A stretch of DNA of 64,000 nucleotides from the NCBI GenBank assembly GCA_022497145.1, contig MU385943.1, positions 1 to 64,000 of the forward strand, in the 5' to 3' direction. Position numbers and translations under genes: made by a program. Shown here one piece after another: positions 35,522-45,323 of this stretch; positions within the stretch are counted from its first letter, which is position 1, and each line of letters begins with the position of its first letter. This stretch comes from Rostrohypoxylon terebratum (taxonomy: Eukaryota > Ascomycota > Sordariomycetes > Xylariales > Hypoxylaceae). A model generated the notes under the pieces. It searched no databases, was not told where the DNA came from, and saw nothing but the letters and a program-made list of their open reading frames with translations.

Positions 35522-36784
35522 GTACCCCCACTTTGAGCTAGTTACCCCGCAAAAGAAGATGGGTTTCGCCGTTTTTAGGGGAGTTTTCCCCTATTCAGTA
35601 TTCAGGATTGACCTTGTCTCTGAATTACAGGTTGTTGTCGTCGATGTTGTCTGATTATTGACCCATTTCTCGAACACAGTCAACATTTCCCTGATGACTA
35701 GATTTAATTTATGATTTTAATTTGTAATGTGGTTTTGTAAAATCGCATGACCATCCTATTAATTTATTCGATAGGTTTTCCTTTCAGGTTTGGTAGGTTT
35801 CTATCTGACTGCATATTGATCCTTGAGCTCACACCGAGCTACCCTTGCCACATGGATACAGATGCCTACCTACCTACACAGGAACTAACTAGATCCGTCT
35901 GGTGCGCGGGAATTAGAGAAGATAAAATCGAGAATTAAGATGTATGTTATTGCCAGGGGAAGCAGTCCTACCAAACAGTTGAATTTCGAATATTAACGTT
36001 AACCTTGTGTTAGGCACTTCCAGCTCATAATACAAGCCTGTATGACACGAGTGAGAGTGGAGAGAATAGAGAGAACTGAGGCGAGGCGGTGATGGAGGAG
36101 TGAATTAGATAATCATTCATTAGTAATAGCTGTAATATCTCTTATGTCAGCTCATTATATAAGCAACTCTTAAGGACTTCGGAAATACTGTTGCTTTAGA
36201 TATGAAGCTTAACCTTATGTAATATTATGAATGCTTCTTCTACTTATACTTGTAAGTTTTTAAGGTAACAAGTCGCGTACTTGTTTTTTTAAAGAAATAT
36301 TCATAGTTGCTTTATGTACAAGGTGAAAATGTAGAAGACATCTATAGTGACGTATCTTCATCAGAGTTAGGAATACGGAGTATCTTCATCAAATACAACT
36401 AAAGTCTAATTAAGTACCTAGACCTGAGGATTGTTTTACCGAAGTTTAAACGGGGCCATCTGTGCTTAAGGTTAGAGAGCTTGGACCCAGACTTGAGCAA
36501 CCGTTACGCTGGGACCGTGGATCCGGCTACGGCTGCCGAGTCAATTGGGAAATTGGGAACAATGAACAACTTACGCGTTTTACGGCATCTACGACGTCCA
36601 CAGCTTCCGCTTAGATTTCCCATACCTTACCTTAGGTTTGCGCTTCTTCATCCCATAACTTAAACTTCCACTTCTACAACTCCTACAACTTCAGCAATTT
36701 CACAATTGCTGTTACGATGCTGCTGCCGATCCGCCGTAACTTCCTGTGAACCATTCTCACACTTTCATCGCTGCTGTCGTTGCG

Positions 36785-38323
36785 ATGGATGTGTCTAACC
36801 AGGGAGGTAAGAATAACCTCAAATTTCCATCTCTGGATATCATTTCCCCTATTTCCGCCCCCTATTTCCGCATCGGCATGCTGATTTAACCCTCCTATAG
36901 ATATACCGTGGACTTCGGTACCCACGCATCTACTTCTAGCCGAACTTCAGAAGCGACATGGTGCCGGCAGTAAGCCCGAGACAGAAAGACCAGCTTGCGG
37001 GTCAGGCGACAGAGGCGCATACGATACCCCGTTACATGTCTTTGCCTTATTCTTAATTCTCACCCTTAGTGTACTAGGTATGGCTTCAAACTCGGATTTC
37101 TACTAAGCCATTTTTAAAGCCTCGTTTGCTAACCATCTGATACTGTAGCATGCGGATTCCCTCTCTTTTCTCGCCAGTCGGCTAGGACCCGTCGAGCGAA
37201 TACCATCGTCTTTCTGAGCCAGCACTTCGGCACCGGCGTTCTCATGGCGACCGCCTTTGTTCATCTACTCCCCACCGCTTTCATATCATTAACCGACCCC
37301 TGTCTCCCGCCCTTGTTCAGCGAAGCATATCAACCTATGGCGGGTTTAATTGCCATGGCTTCGGTATTGGTAGTGGCGGCGTTGGAGTCATATCTGACTA
37401 CCAGAGGTGCCGGTCACTCGCATACTCACGAGCATGAATGGGATTCGTACGATGAAGATTCAGACGAGATCGATAATCCGCAGGCCAATGGAGGTTTGGC
37501 GGCCAAGAGGGTTAGCAGCCACAGGCCAGCAGACATTTCTCTTGGCGATATGAGCGCCAGCCAAGGTCTGATGGCCGATGTTTCGCCACTGCCCAACACC
37601 ACACCTACGATCGTCCCACCCCCGAGTTCGACGAGATCCTTCGGAAATAGAAACTCCAGAACGGATGACGACGACATTGATGATCGCGACGACGACCTCG
37701 ATATCAATCTGAACGAACTCGACCCCGTTGCGGACGACGATGCGCAACCTTTGGCACCTTCCAATGGGAATGCCCGCGCGGACCGACATTCCGAGTCCAT
37801 GGCGGCACAAGCTCCCCTTACGCCCGAAGAACAGAAACGACGAATGCTCCAATGTGTGCTTCTAGAAGCCGGTATCCTGTTCCACAGCGTCTTCATCGGT
37901 ATGGCCGTATCCGTCGCGACAGGACCGCCTTTTGTCGTCTTCCTAGTCGCCATCGCTTTTCATCAGACCTTCGAAGGCCTCGCTCTCGGCTCCCGAATAG
38001 CCGCTATCCAATTCCCACGTTCTTCTGTGCGACCGTGGCTAATGGTCTTAGCCTATGGGCTTACTACTCCCATCGGCCAGGCCATCGGTCTCGCGGTCCA
38101 CAGATTATACGATCCACTTAGCCAGACAGGCCTGCTCATGGTTGGTATTATGAACGCCATCTCGAGCGGCCTGCTTCTATTCGCCGGCTTGGTGCAGCTT
38201 CTTGCGGAGGACTTCCTCACCGAAAAGAGCTACAAGTCATTGAAGGGGAGAAAACGAAGAAACGCCGGCCTTGCCGTCTTGGCGGGAGCTACGCTCATGG
38301 CCATCGTGGGCGCTTTTGCATGA
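36785..38323 (+). CDS. ZIP family zinc/iron transporter
   Basis: Three exons (36785-36806, 36901-37077, 37149-38323) with introns of 94 and 71 bp encode 457 residues. The first exon is tiny (MDVSNQG plus one base). The second encodes a short N-terminal tail and the first membrane span (HVFALFLILTLSVL). The third carries the rest: the span with FGTGVLMATAFVHLLPTAF, a long cytosolic loop (about 150-297) with a histidine cluster GHSHTHEHE and many acidic residues, then HSVFIGMAV (H312) and AIAFHQTFEGLALGSRI (H338, E342), the metal-binding helices of ZIP proteins. The fungal Zrt1/Zrt2 branch of plasma-membrane zinc importers is the best match. The histidine/acidic loop is the usual metal sensor and degradation signal. 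It is convergent with the CE15 gene, 260 bases away. Confidence 0.93.
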
Positions 38324-38583
38324 TTTGGGTTTACGGGGTACCATTTTCTACGGGCAACGGCGTTTCAGATGGGGCAACCTCAAAGGCACGGGCATGTCAT
38401 AGATCTTCACCTAGCTAGACGCGGTCTTTGTTCTAATCATGGGGTCAATGCATGGAGATGGAGTTTGCCGGTTACGTGTAAATAGTTGGAACTAGTTCTC
38501 GAAATCAAAACCCTAATTTTTTTGCTATTCTGACCATTTTTCATACAGATCCCGATATTCCCCCGCCACAGTTCGCGAACACC

Positions 38584-40136
38584 TTATGCCGCTTGAGGTA
38601 CCGCGGTTGCCCAGGGGTAGGCCGTCGTCATCGGGGAACCGTAGCTACCCAAGTCGTCATAGTCCTTGGTAATGGTCTGGTTCTGCAGGACCTTCGTCAC
38701 GAAAGGTAGGACGCTGTTACTATAGCCAAAGTTAGCTAATATTCAAAAAGCCTAGGCAATCAAACCCAAATGTAAACGCGGCAGATAACTTCAAGTTGCG
38801 ATATTCTCTCGAGATAAGGAAACATTACATAAGTGGTGAAGTAACGTAGGAGTCAAGAAAAAGAAACGGGGCACGCGTACAACCCACTCATGTCGCAATG
38901 GCCGCCCCCACGGACGGACATGGCGATCTGGTCAGGCACGCCCAGCCAATCGTACACTAGCTTGGCGGCCGGGTACACGATCACAGACGTGCCCTTCGAG
39001 TTCGTGAATTGGTCGCCGGTGCCTTGGTCGATGACGAGCGCGCGGGGCGCGATCGCGGCTGCGATCGTGTGCGCGTCGTACGGTAGGTTCTCTGCGTGGT
39101 TCACGAACGTGCCCAGGGTCGAGTCCGTCCACCATCCTGCGCCGCTCTTGCTGTTCTCCAGCGTCTCGTCTTGCCCGCTGAGCCCGTGGTACCGGTACGG
39201 GCCTAGCCCTTGCACGCCGCTGCTCATGGGCATTGTGAGCGTGATGCGAGGGTCCAGGAGACCGGCGGCGAGCGCGGCTTTGCCCAGGCGTGAACACCCG
39301 GTCACGCCGACGCGGGTTGGGTCGATTTCGGGGACGGTGGCGTTTAGGGCGTCGAGGACGCGGTGGAAGCCCCATGCCCATGCTGTCAAGACGCCTATTG
39401 CGTGGTGGGGATTGTTAGCTTTATCAATACCTCAATGTTGGCAATGGGGGGATCATACCGATATCCTGTCCTTTGTAAATATCCCAGAAGGCACCCGTCC
39501 CGGCGTTACTATCGGCCGCGACTCGCGAATAGTCGAAGCCGACAACTGCGATGCCGGCTTGGAGATATGGTTGGTTGGTCATGCCGCCGATGTTGATAAC
39601 GACGGGCGCGGGCGTCGTCGCCGGCAACGCCAATGTGGCGCTGAATTTTCCCGTCTTTCCTCCTGCTGTTACTTCGATGTTGACCGTATTACCGCTGCGC
39701 GTCGCCTTGACCGTTTCTTGTGAGTGGTCAGGGTAATAGCCGTATCTAAGAAGAGACTGTCAGCCTAAAGAATGCTGTATTGAGTTTGGGGATTTTAGCA
39801 TGCTTACTGGTATTCCTGCAGCATCTGAAGAATCTCCGGCTGTCGACATCGGTACCATTCTTCCGGCGTCTGGATCCGGTTCTTGCCCTTACCCGTCATC
39901 ACATCAGATGCGAAAGAGGGCGAGTCACCGCCCTCGCTGTTAGTAGTGGTGTATGCCAGAGGTAGCCATGGATCTGGGAGCGTCGTTTGAACCGGAAGTT
40001 GTTGATACGTAGGATATTTTCCCGCCGACGGAACCGGCGCGCATTCGGCTGCCGGAGCTCGCGGGGCTGGGACTGCTGCTCCTAGGAAAGGGAGAGCGAA
40101 GGTACCGAAGATGATGGCGCACTTGGGGGATGGCAT
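38584..40136 (-). CDS. CE15 family 4-O-methyl-glucuronoyl methylesterase-like protein
   Basis: Four exons (40136-39808, 39745-39459, 39394-38881, 38719-38584) with introns of 62, 64 and 161 bp encode 421 residues. A signal peptide (MPSPKCAIIFGTFALPFLGA) is followed by an alpha/beta-hydrolase domain. The CE15 signature GCSRLGKAA holds the nucleophile S240, and GGGHCDMSG holds the base H371. The ending SVLPFVTKVLQ resembles the last helix of the family. CE15 enzymes cut the ester between glucuronic acid of xylan and lignin alcohols. The family's usual catalytic glutamate, 23 residues after the serine (in a PQESG context), is here serine (S263, in TMPMSSG). An acid could instead come from D328 or D333 in VIDQGTGDQ after the later strand. 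The last exon is inferred from splice sites and frame. Confidence 0.88.
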
Positions 40137-41172
40137 TACTGTCTGCGGTCCTTCCAGGATAATTATAAGTATAGCAAGTTATGAAATGAAAAGCATGGTT
40201 CCCGTATCACTTACAACAGGCATTGACGAGATAATATATGATCCGATATCACCCCAACGCGCGGGAACGGCGAGGTGACATCGGCCTCTTCCGGAACTTG
40301 GACCTCCTTACCGTACATCGACATTGCCGCTACCCCGAGATAGCTAACCGGATATTTTTAGAAACATGAATGGTTAGCGTAGGTCTCAGGCTCATTAATG
40401 CTCGACTCTGCAGATTTCTTTGTGCCAGATTCTTGTTCAGTTTCCGCACATGTACGCTTGCCTTGTAGAAGGTAAATCTTACTTAAATTTCTTCAGGCGA
40501 ATACATAAACGTCTCATTCTGATATATCCCTTTAGCTGTAGCGGAAACGCGAACTCTGTACAGTTGGAAATGAAGGCGAAAGGCGATCTGTTAGAATATA
40601 AACGGGTCAAAAGGCTAGATCGCCCCTAAGGTGATATCGAGACTTTAGCCGGCGAGCACCTGGTCGGTTATCATGAGCAACCAAGACAGGACTCTCTATG
40701 CGGAAAATCGCCCTAGAGTGTCGAGTAACCTAGACCGTGCGTATTGTCACTTGTGTTGAGTATGTATGGTGTAAGTTAAACTATTATTCAAGACTTACGG
40801 ACGTATAATTTATACCAATAAGAATTTGACAAATGCGATACAACGATACTAGAAGTCGCGCAATTCCTTATGGTTATTAATTCTCAAGAGGATATTTTAA
40901 AATCTACCTCTTCAATCGCCGCTGATTATCTCATCATTTCCTAGAGGGCCAATTATCCCAATCCGGAGACCGCATCAAACTTCCAGTGCCCAGTGGCAAA
41001 ACCATTATTCAACAAATGCACATGCATATAATAGCATACCGCTTAATTGGCCATTATGTCTCCTTTGAAAGAATCCAAGGGGCATATCTTTAAACTCAAG
41101 AAAGGAAGCAGTTATTAAACGGTCCATTTAAGATGTAGGTATAGTATAAAATTCCTTTCCCAACTAGGGAAA
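40137..41172. other. intergenic
   Basis: About 1 kb: promoter side of the CE15 gene and 3' side of the next minus-strand gene. No supportable gene. Confidence 0.55.
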
Positions 41173-41898
41173 TCATAGACCTTCCATTGGGTCGTCTTCA
41201 TCTTCTATCGTCTGCTGCGCGTCGGAGGGTGATGAACTAGCCTGAGTGGAAGTAGATCCGAAAGGTGCTTGCAGCGGTGAAATATAAAAATTCTGGCTGG
41301 GGTATGGTTGCGAGATTTGGAAATTGCTGTTAGTCAGCGTAGTCTGAGAGGTTTCTAGAGGCTCGTCTACCTCCATCATATCCGATTCTTCTTGAATTGT
41401 TCCCTGTCGCCGATCCCATTTATGATAATAAGATGATCTTCTCCATTGTTTGCCGTTGCCCCTTCGATATCCATGTATTTCCTTAGATCTGTTGGCGTTT
41501 CTCGATTTATTCGAAGGAGTAGAATGAGAGTTGTGTGTAGTAGGTTGAAACGCAAAAGAGGCTTTGAAATCAAGGTGGTCATTTTCTGTTGGGGTTGAAC
41601 GCGGAGTGTCATCTTCCCAGTCCATCTCGTCTGGATCAGTGGTGTTAGAAACGTCTATCATCTCAACATCAGATGATAGATCCTCATATATGGGGTCTAG
41701 CGAGCTCTGAGCCGTCGCCTCAAATGGATTGCGGAAAGTGTTTGAGGCATTGTTAGTATCTATTTGATTTGTTTGAGAGAATAGTGGCCCAACAGCCCAT
41801 CCCGGTGAGCCTGACTCGGAAGCATTTTGGTTCCTCGAAGAAGGCGAGGAATTAGAGGAAGTATTAGGGTGGGAATTTGGAGGATTGGTTGGAGACAT
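41173..41898 (-). CDS. orphan low-complexity acidic protein
   Basis: Intronless, 241 residues, ATG at 41898. The sequence is rich in Ser, Thr, Asn, Pro and acidic residues and appears disordered throughout, with no signal peptide. A basic centre (about 140-170: KEIHGYRRGNGKQWRRSS) lies between acidic stretches (EMIDVSNTTDPDEMDWEDD, and EDEDDPMEGL at the C-terminus). This charge layout is seen in nuclear or chromatin-associated proteins, but nothing assigns a family. The ORF is well above random length for this AT-rich area, so it is probably real. An expressed transcript would settle it. Confidence 0.5.
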   Translation of the reverse strand: MSPTNPPNSHPNTSSNSSPSSRNQNASESGSPGWAVGPLFSQTNQIDTNNASNTFRNPFEATAQSSLDPIYEDLSSDVEMIDVSNTTDPDEMDWEDDTPRSTPTENDHLDFKASFAFQPTTHNSHSTPSNKSRNANRSKEIHGYRRGNGKQWRRSSYYHKWDRRQGTIQEESDMMEVDEPLETSQTTLTNSNFQISQPYPSQNFYISPLQAPFGSTSTQASSSPSDAQQTIEDEDDPMEGL

Positions 41899-42840
41899 CG
41901 CGAAGACCAGAGTGGCAGTGTATAGAAAATAGAATCTTAGTATACGGTGTAGTATACGGTGGTTGATTCAAGAAATTAGAAGCGTGAGTGCTTTAAGGAT
42001 GTTATTCTAGGTACCTTGGACTACTTTTGGACGGAATACTTAGATTATTCATTGAATCAGAGAGTTTTCGGAGATAGTATTTTCATGGCAAATTGAGTTG
42101 TTCTTATAATTTTCACCTTGACGTAGCTAAAAGTTTAGGTATGGTTTCTGTGAAAATGTGGCGTACTTAGCAACGCCCTTCGAGGAGAATCTTGAGAGCG
42201 TATGCGAGGTAGGTGACTGCGGTGGCCATTTAGTGTTCCTTGAATATAGCATCTTAGGATACGATATAGTAAATTTGCCGTAAATAAGCTCATTGTAATG
42301 GTGACTGTCGAAATAGGGTGTGATGTTGGCGTGATGTTGAAAACTATATCAAGACAGCGAGGAGGAGGTGGGAAAACTTAGTAGCCACAATAAATAACGA
42401 TAACCTTGGAAGGTTGTGTAAGTAAATATTGACATTTCTCAGCAGTGGCTAGGGTAAGATACACAGAAGCTAGCTCTTTCCTAACATGTTAGAATTTAGA
42501 CCAAAGTTAAAAAAAAGGCATGGCATCTTAATTCAAGGTTAGGTTAGCTCTTTTTTGACGCCGTTATCTTGATGTATTGATTGTTTCTACTAGGTAGTTG
42601 GAGCATGCCATGCCCCTTTCTACGTACCGAAATATTAATGGAATCCCAGACATCCTAATGTTTTTTATTTGTAAAAAAAGAGGATGATCGTAGAGTTACT
42701 TTTGTCTAAGCTCTCAGTTATGAATACCTAATAGCGATCTTTACTGTATCTTCCAAGGTTTACGTACTTACTCCATCCTATATGCTGCTAGACTCAGTCG
42801 TATCACCAATGCTCCTTGGAAATGGTTACACATATAGATC
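41899..42840. other. intergenic
   Basis: AT-rich spacer of about 940 bases with no gene. It borders the telomere-like block at 42841. Confidence 0.55.
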
Positions 42841-42859
42841 AGGGTTAGGGTTAGGGTTA
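42841..42859 (+). repeat. interstitial telomere-like repeat (TTAGGG)3
   Basis: AGGGTTAGGGTTAGGGTTA: just over three perfect TTAGGG units on the + strand, the common ascomycete telomere repeat, inside a chromosome arm. It points towards the opposite-strand block at 49536-49629. Confidence 0.9.
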
Positions 42860-43017
42860 ATATTCTTGACACCCTGAGAGGTTTTTGGTTATTATATGAA
42901 AACTTCTTAACATCTAATCGATTGATGATATTGTGCTTATTTCTGAATCCTGATCGAGTTAATGATGTGTACCTACCACTCAATTGATTGAAAGTTGCCT
43001 CTTTTTGCTGAAACGTA

Positions 43018-43888
43018 CCTAACCGCCATGACCCAGATTTGCAACACACCCCCTTTTGCAACACTTTTTACACCAAATAAGCCCATTTTCCTAAGCGTAT
43101 AACTCAACCAATTTTAATGCTATTGAAATGTAGATGGTATATATTTCATGCCGAATGGCTAGAGTACACTACTCTCAAGCTTTGTAAAATTCATGAAATC
43201 CTTTGGTGTTGCAATCGCAGTAGGAATACAAGGTATCTGAAGGTACATGGCCCCACATACAAAATTGTATGCAAAAGTATGTACCTCAAAAAACCAAGTA
43301 AGATCTGGTATACCTCAACAACCACGTATCGGGATTGATTCATTTCTATATATTTATATACAAAGAGCTCGTCTCTGCACTCATCTAAGTTTACGAAAGT
43401 GTAGCGAGAATATTACGGGTATAATAAAATATTATAAATTTAACCATAGTATAATTATTATGGATAAAACAATAAACTTTAATAACACCACTAATAAGAG
43501 AAGATAATACTTAAAAACTATATAGAACATAAATATGATTCCCTTTAATATAATCATCTATAAAGACTTTAATCTACATTCGTGGTTGTTGAGATATACC
43601 AGACTTTACTTGGTTTCTTGAGGTACATACTTTTGCATACAATTTTGTATGTGGGGCCATGTACCTTCAAATGCCTTGTATTCCTACTGCAATTGCAACA
43701 CCAACAGATCATACAAAGCTATATAAATATGAGAAGTAAATATAATAATCAATCCTCCATTCTATTGATCTGGTTTGGTGTCATAATATTTAATATTGAC
43801 TGAGATATCAAAGTTCAAAAAGTGTATGTTTTGGTGGAAAAGTGTTGCAAAAGGGGGTCTGTTGCAAATCTGGGTCATGGCGGTTAGG
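43018..43888. mobile_element. 871-bp MITE-like inverted-repeat element with TA flanks
   Basis: Terminal inverted repeats of about 59 bp (starting CCTAACCGCCATGACCCAGA) match with few differences at both ends, and TA dinucleotides at 43016-43017 and 43889-43890 fit a Tc1/mariner-type target duplication. A second inverted pair of about 125 bp lies inside (about 43206-43330 and 43577-43705, over 90 percent alike by eye, including GGCCCCACATACAAAATTG). The outer and inner arms are separated by diverged DNA, and the centre is very AT-rich. No transposase frame is present, so it is non-autonomous. The inner arms could form a long hairpin and, if transcribed, double-stranded RNA. No second copy is in the window. 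Confidence 0.8.
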
Positions 43889-44325
43889 TATCTGTAAAAG
43901 ATCACTCCTCGTCAACTCTTATAAGACGCATCCCCCCATCGAAGTAAAGCTACCACGACGTACTGAATAATACTTGGAATTTCCCCGCATGTTTTTTCTG
44001 CAATGCCGAGATCTACGAAAAATGGATATAGTGTTGAGGTACCATAGCTTGGATTGAACATTAGCCGAGAGGAAGTCTATAGGTTGGAAAAACTAATGAC
44101 GTTATTTACAAGAAGACAAATGTATGCCCATTCCGAAAATAGCGCTGCGGAATGAGGCACGACTCAATTTTCAACAAATTAACACCACTACATCTCTTCA
44201 TGGTTCTTGAGAAACATTTGAGAGGGTTGGCCGTAGCCCGAAGCAGATAAAGCTGGGTACAATTCTGGAAATGGCTCCCCAGCCCTCCCTGTTCTTTTGT
44301 TCCTTTTCGTATCCAAGTTTTCACG
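43889..44325. other. intergenic, AA9 promoter region
   Basis: About 440 bases between the inverted-repeat element and the AA9 gene. Nothing specific identified; it should hold the LPMO promoter. Confidence 0.5.
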
Positions 44326-45132
44326 ATGAAGTTCATCCAGAGCCTTCTGGTTATTGCTACAGCTGTGCAAGCCCACTGTATGTTTGCCTTGGTACCGATT
44401 CAGTTTGGAGACCATACTAAAGCATCCTAGATACTTTCCCGAGACTTGTCATCAATGGCAAGTCTGAGGAAGCGGACTGGTGGGCTACCCGAAGGACCAA
44501 GAACGCCGACAGCAAGCAGGGTATCGAAAGCGCGACTAGTGCGGATATTCGCTGCTACTCGTCACAAAATGCAGCCAACATCGCTACTGTGCCTGCCGGT
44601 GCTACCATCCACTACATCTCGACCCAGCAAGTTAATCACCCTGGCCCTACTCAATATTATCTAGCCAAGGTGCCCGAGGGGAAGAGCGCTTCAAACTGGG
44701 ACGGTTCCGGCAACGTTTGGTTCAAGATCCACACCACGACGCCCACTATCGACAGCAACAAACAAATGACGTGGCCAGCACAAAGTGAGTCTTCTGAAAT
44801 TGATCTATTCAAATTGAAAAAAGAGAGTTGACATGTTACTAGATGAGTACGTGTTAACGAATGCGACCATTCCTGCCTCAACCCCTGACGGCGAATACCT
44901 GCTTCGCGTGGAGCAAATTGCGTTACACATGGCCAACCGACCAAACGGAGCCCAGTTCTACCTCGCTTGCACCCAGATCAAGATCACCGGAGGTGGAAGT
45001 GGCACTCCTGGGCCTTTAGTCGCATTGCCTGGAGCTTACAGCACCAACGACCCCGGTATCTTGGTGAATCTAGGCGCGATCTCGGCCGAGTCCCCCTATG
45101 TACCACCTGGACCTGCTGTTTGGAGTGGCTAA
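44326..45132 (+). CDS. AA9 family lytic polysaccharide monooxygenase
   Basis: Three exons (44326-44377, 44431-44784, 44843-45132) with introns of 53 and 58 bp encode 231 residues. The signal peptide MKFIQSLLVIATAVQA is followed directly by H17, which becomes the N-terminal histidine of the copper histidine brace after cleavage. H87 in QVNHPGPTQYY is the second brace ligand, and Y175 in AQFYLAC is the axial tyrosine; H164 in RVEQIALH is the conserved second-sphere histidine. C59 and C178 fit the usual disulfide. The first intron splits the codon right after H17, the reason the conserved start is missed in single-frame views. There is no cellulose-binding module. AA9 enzymes cut cellulose or xyloglucan oxidatively outside the cell. 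It is convergent with the DUF3176 gene, 191 bases away. Confidence 0.94.
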
Positions 45133-45323
45133 ATCATTGACCATTTACATCGTGCTGATGTCGCTTTATTCCAGCTTTGTTACGCCCTATTCAGCTTATC
45201 AAGAACCTATCGAGATGAATTGAAGCCCTGGGTCCTTGTTAGCAAATAGTTCTGTGAGATTCAACTTTGAAGCAAGCTGTGGCGATCCGTAATAACTTCG
45301 TCTCTGATTGCTTTGTTGTGACA

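Larger units (their letters stand above)
33224..36784. other. gene-free intergenic region
   Basis: About 3.6 kb. The first 150 bases upstream of 33223 are the protease promoter. Frames further right (for example near 34048-34455) lack ATG starts or protein-like composition. A GTT microsatellite lies at 35162-35188 and a near-perfect hairpin at 35501-35521 (10-bp arms CTACATACTA and TAGTATGTAG around one G). No mobile-element protein seen. Confidence 0.5.

Noticed and set aside
38890..39723. 277-codon plus-strand frame across the CE15 locus
   Set aside because: It runs through two CE15 introns on the opposite strand, and its composition reflects the antisense of that gene. The minus strand has clear CE15 motifs.
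43247..43803. Small frames inside the inverted-repeat element
   Set aside because: They lie in the AT-rich core and arms of the element and show no transposase motifs.
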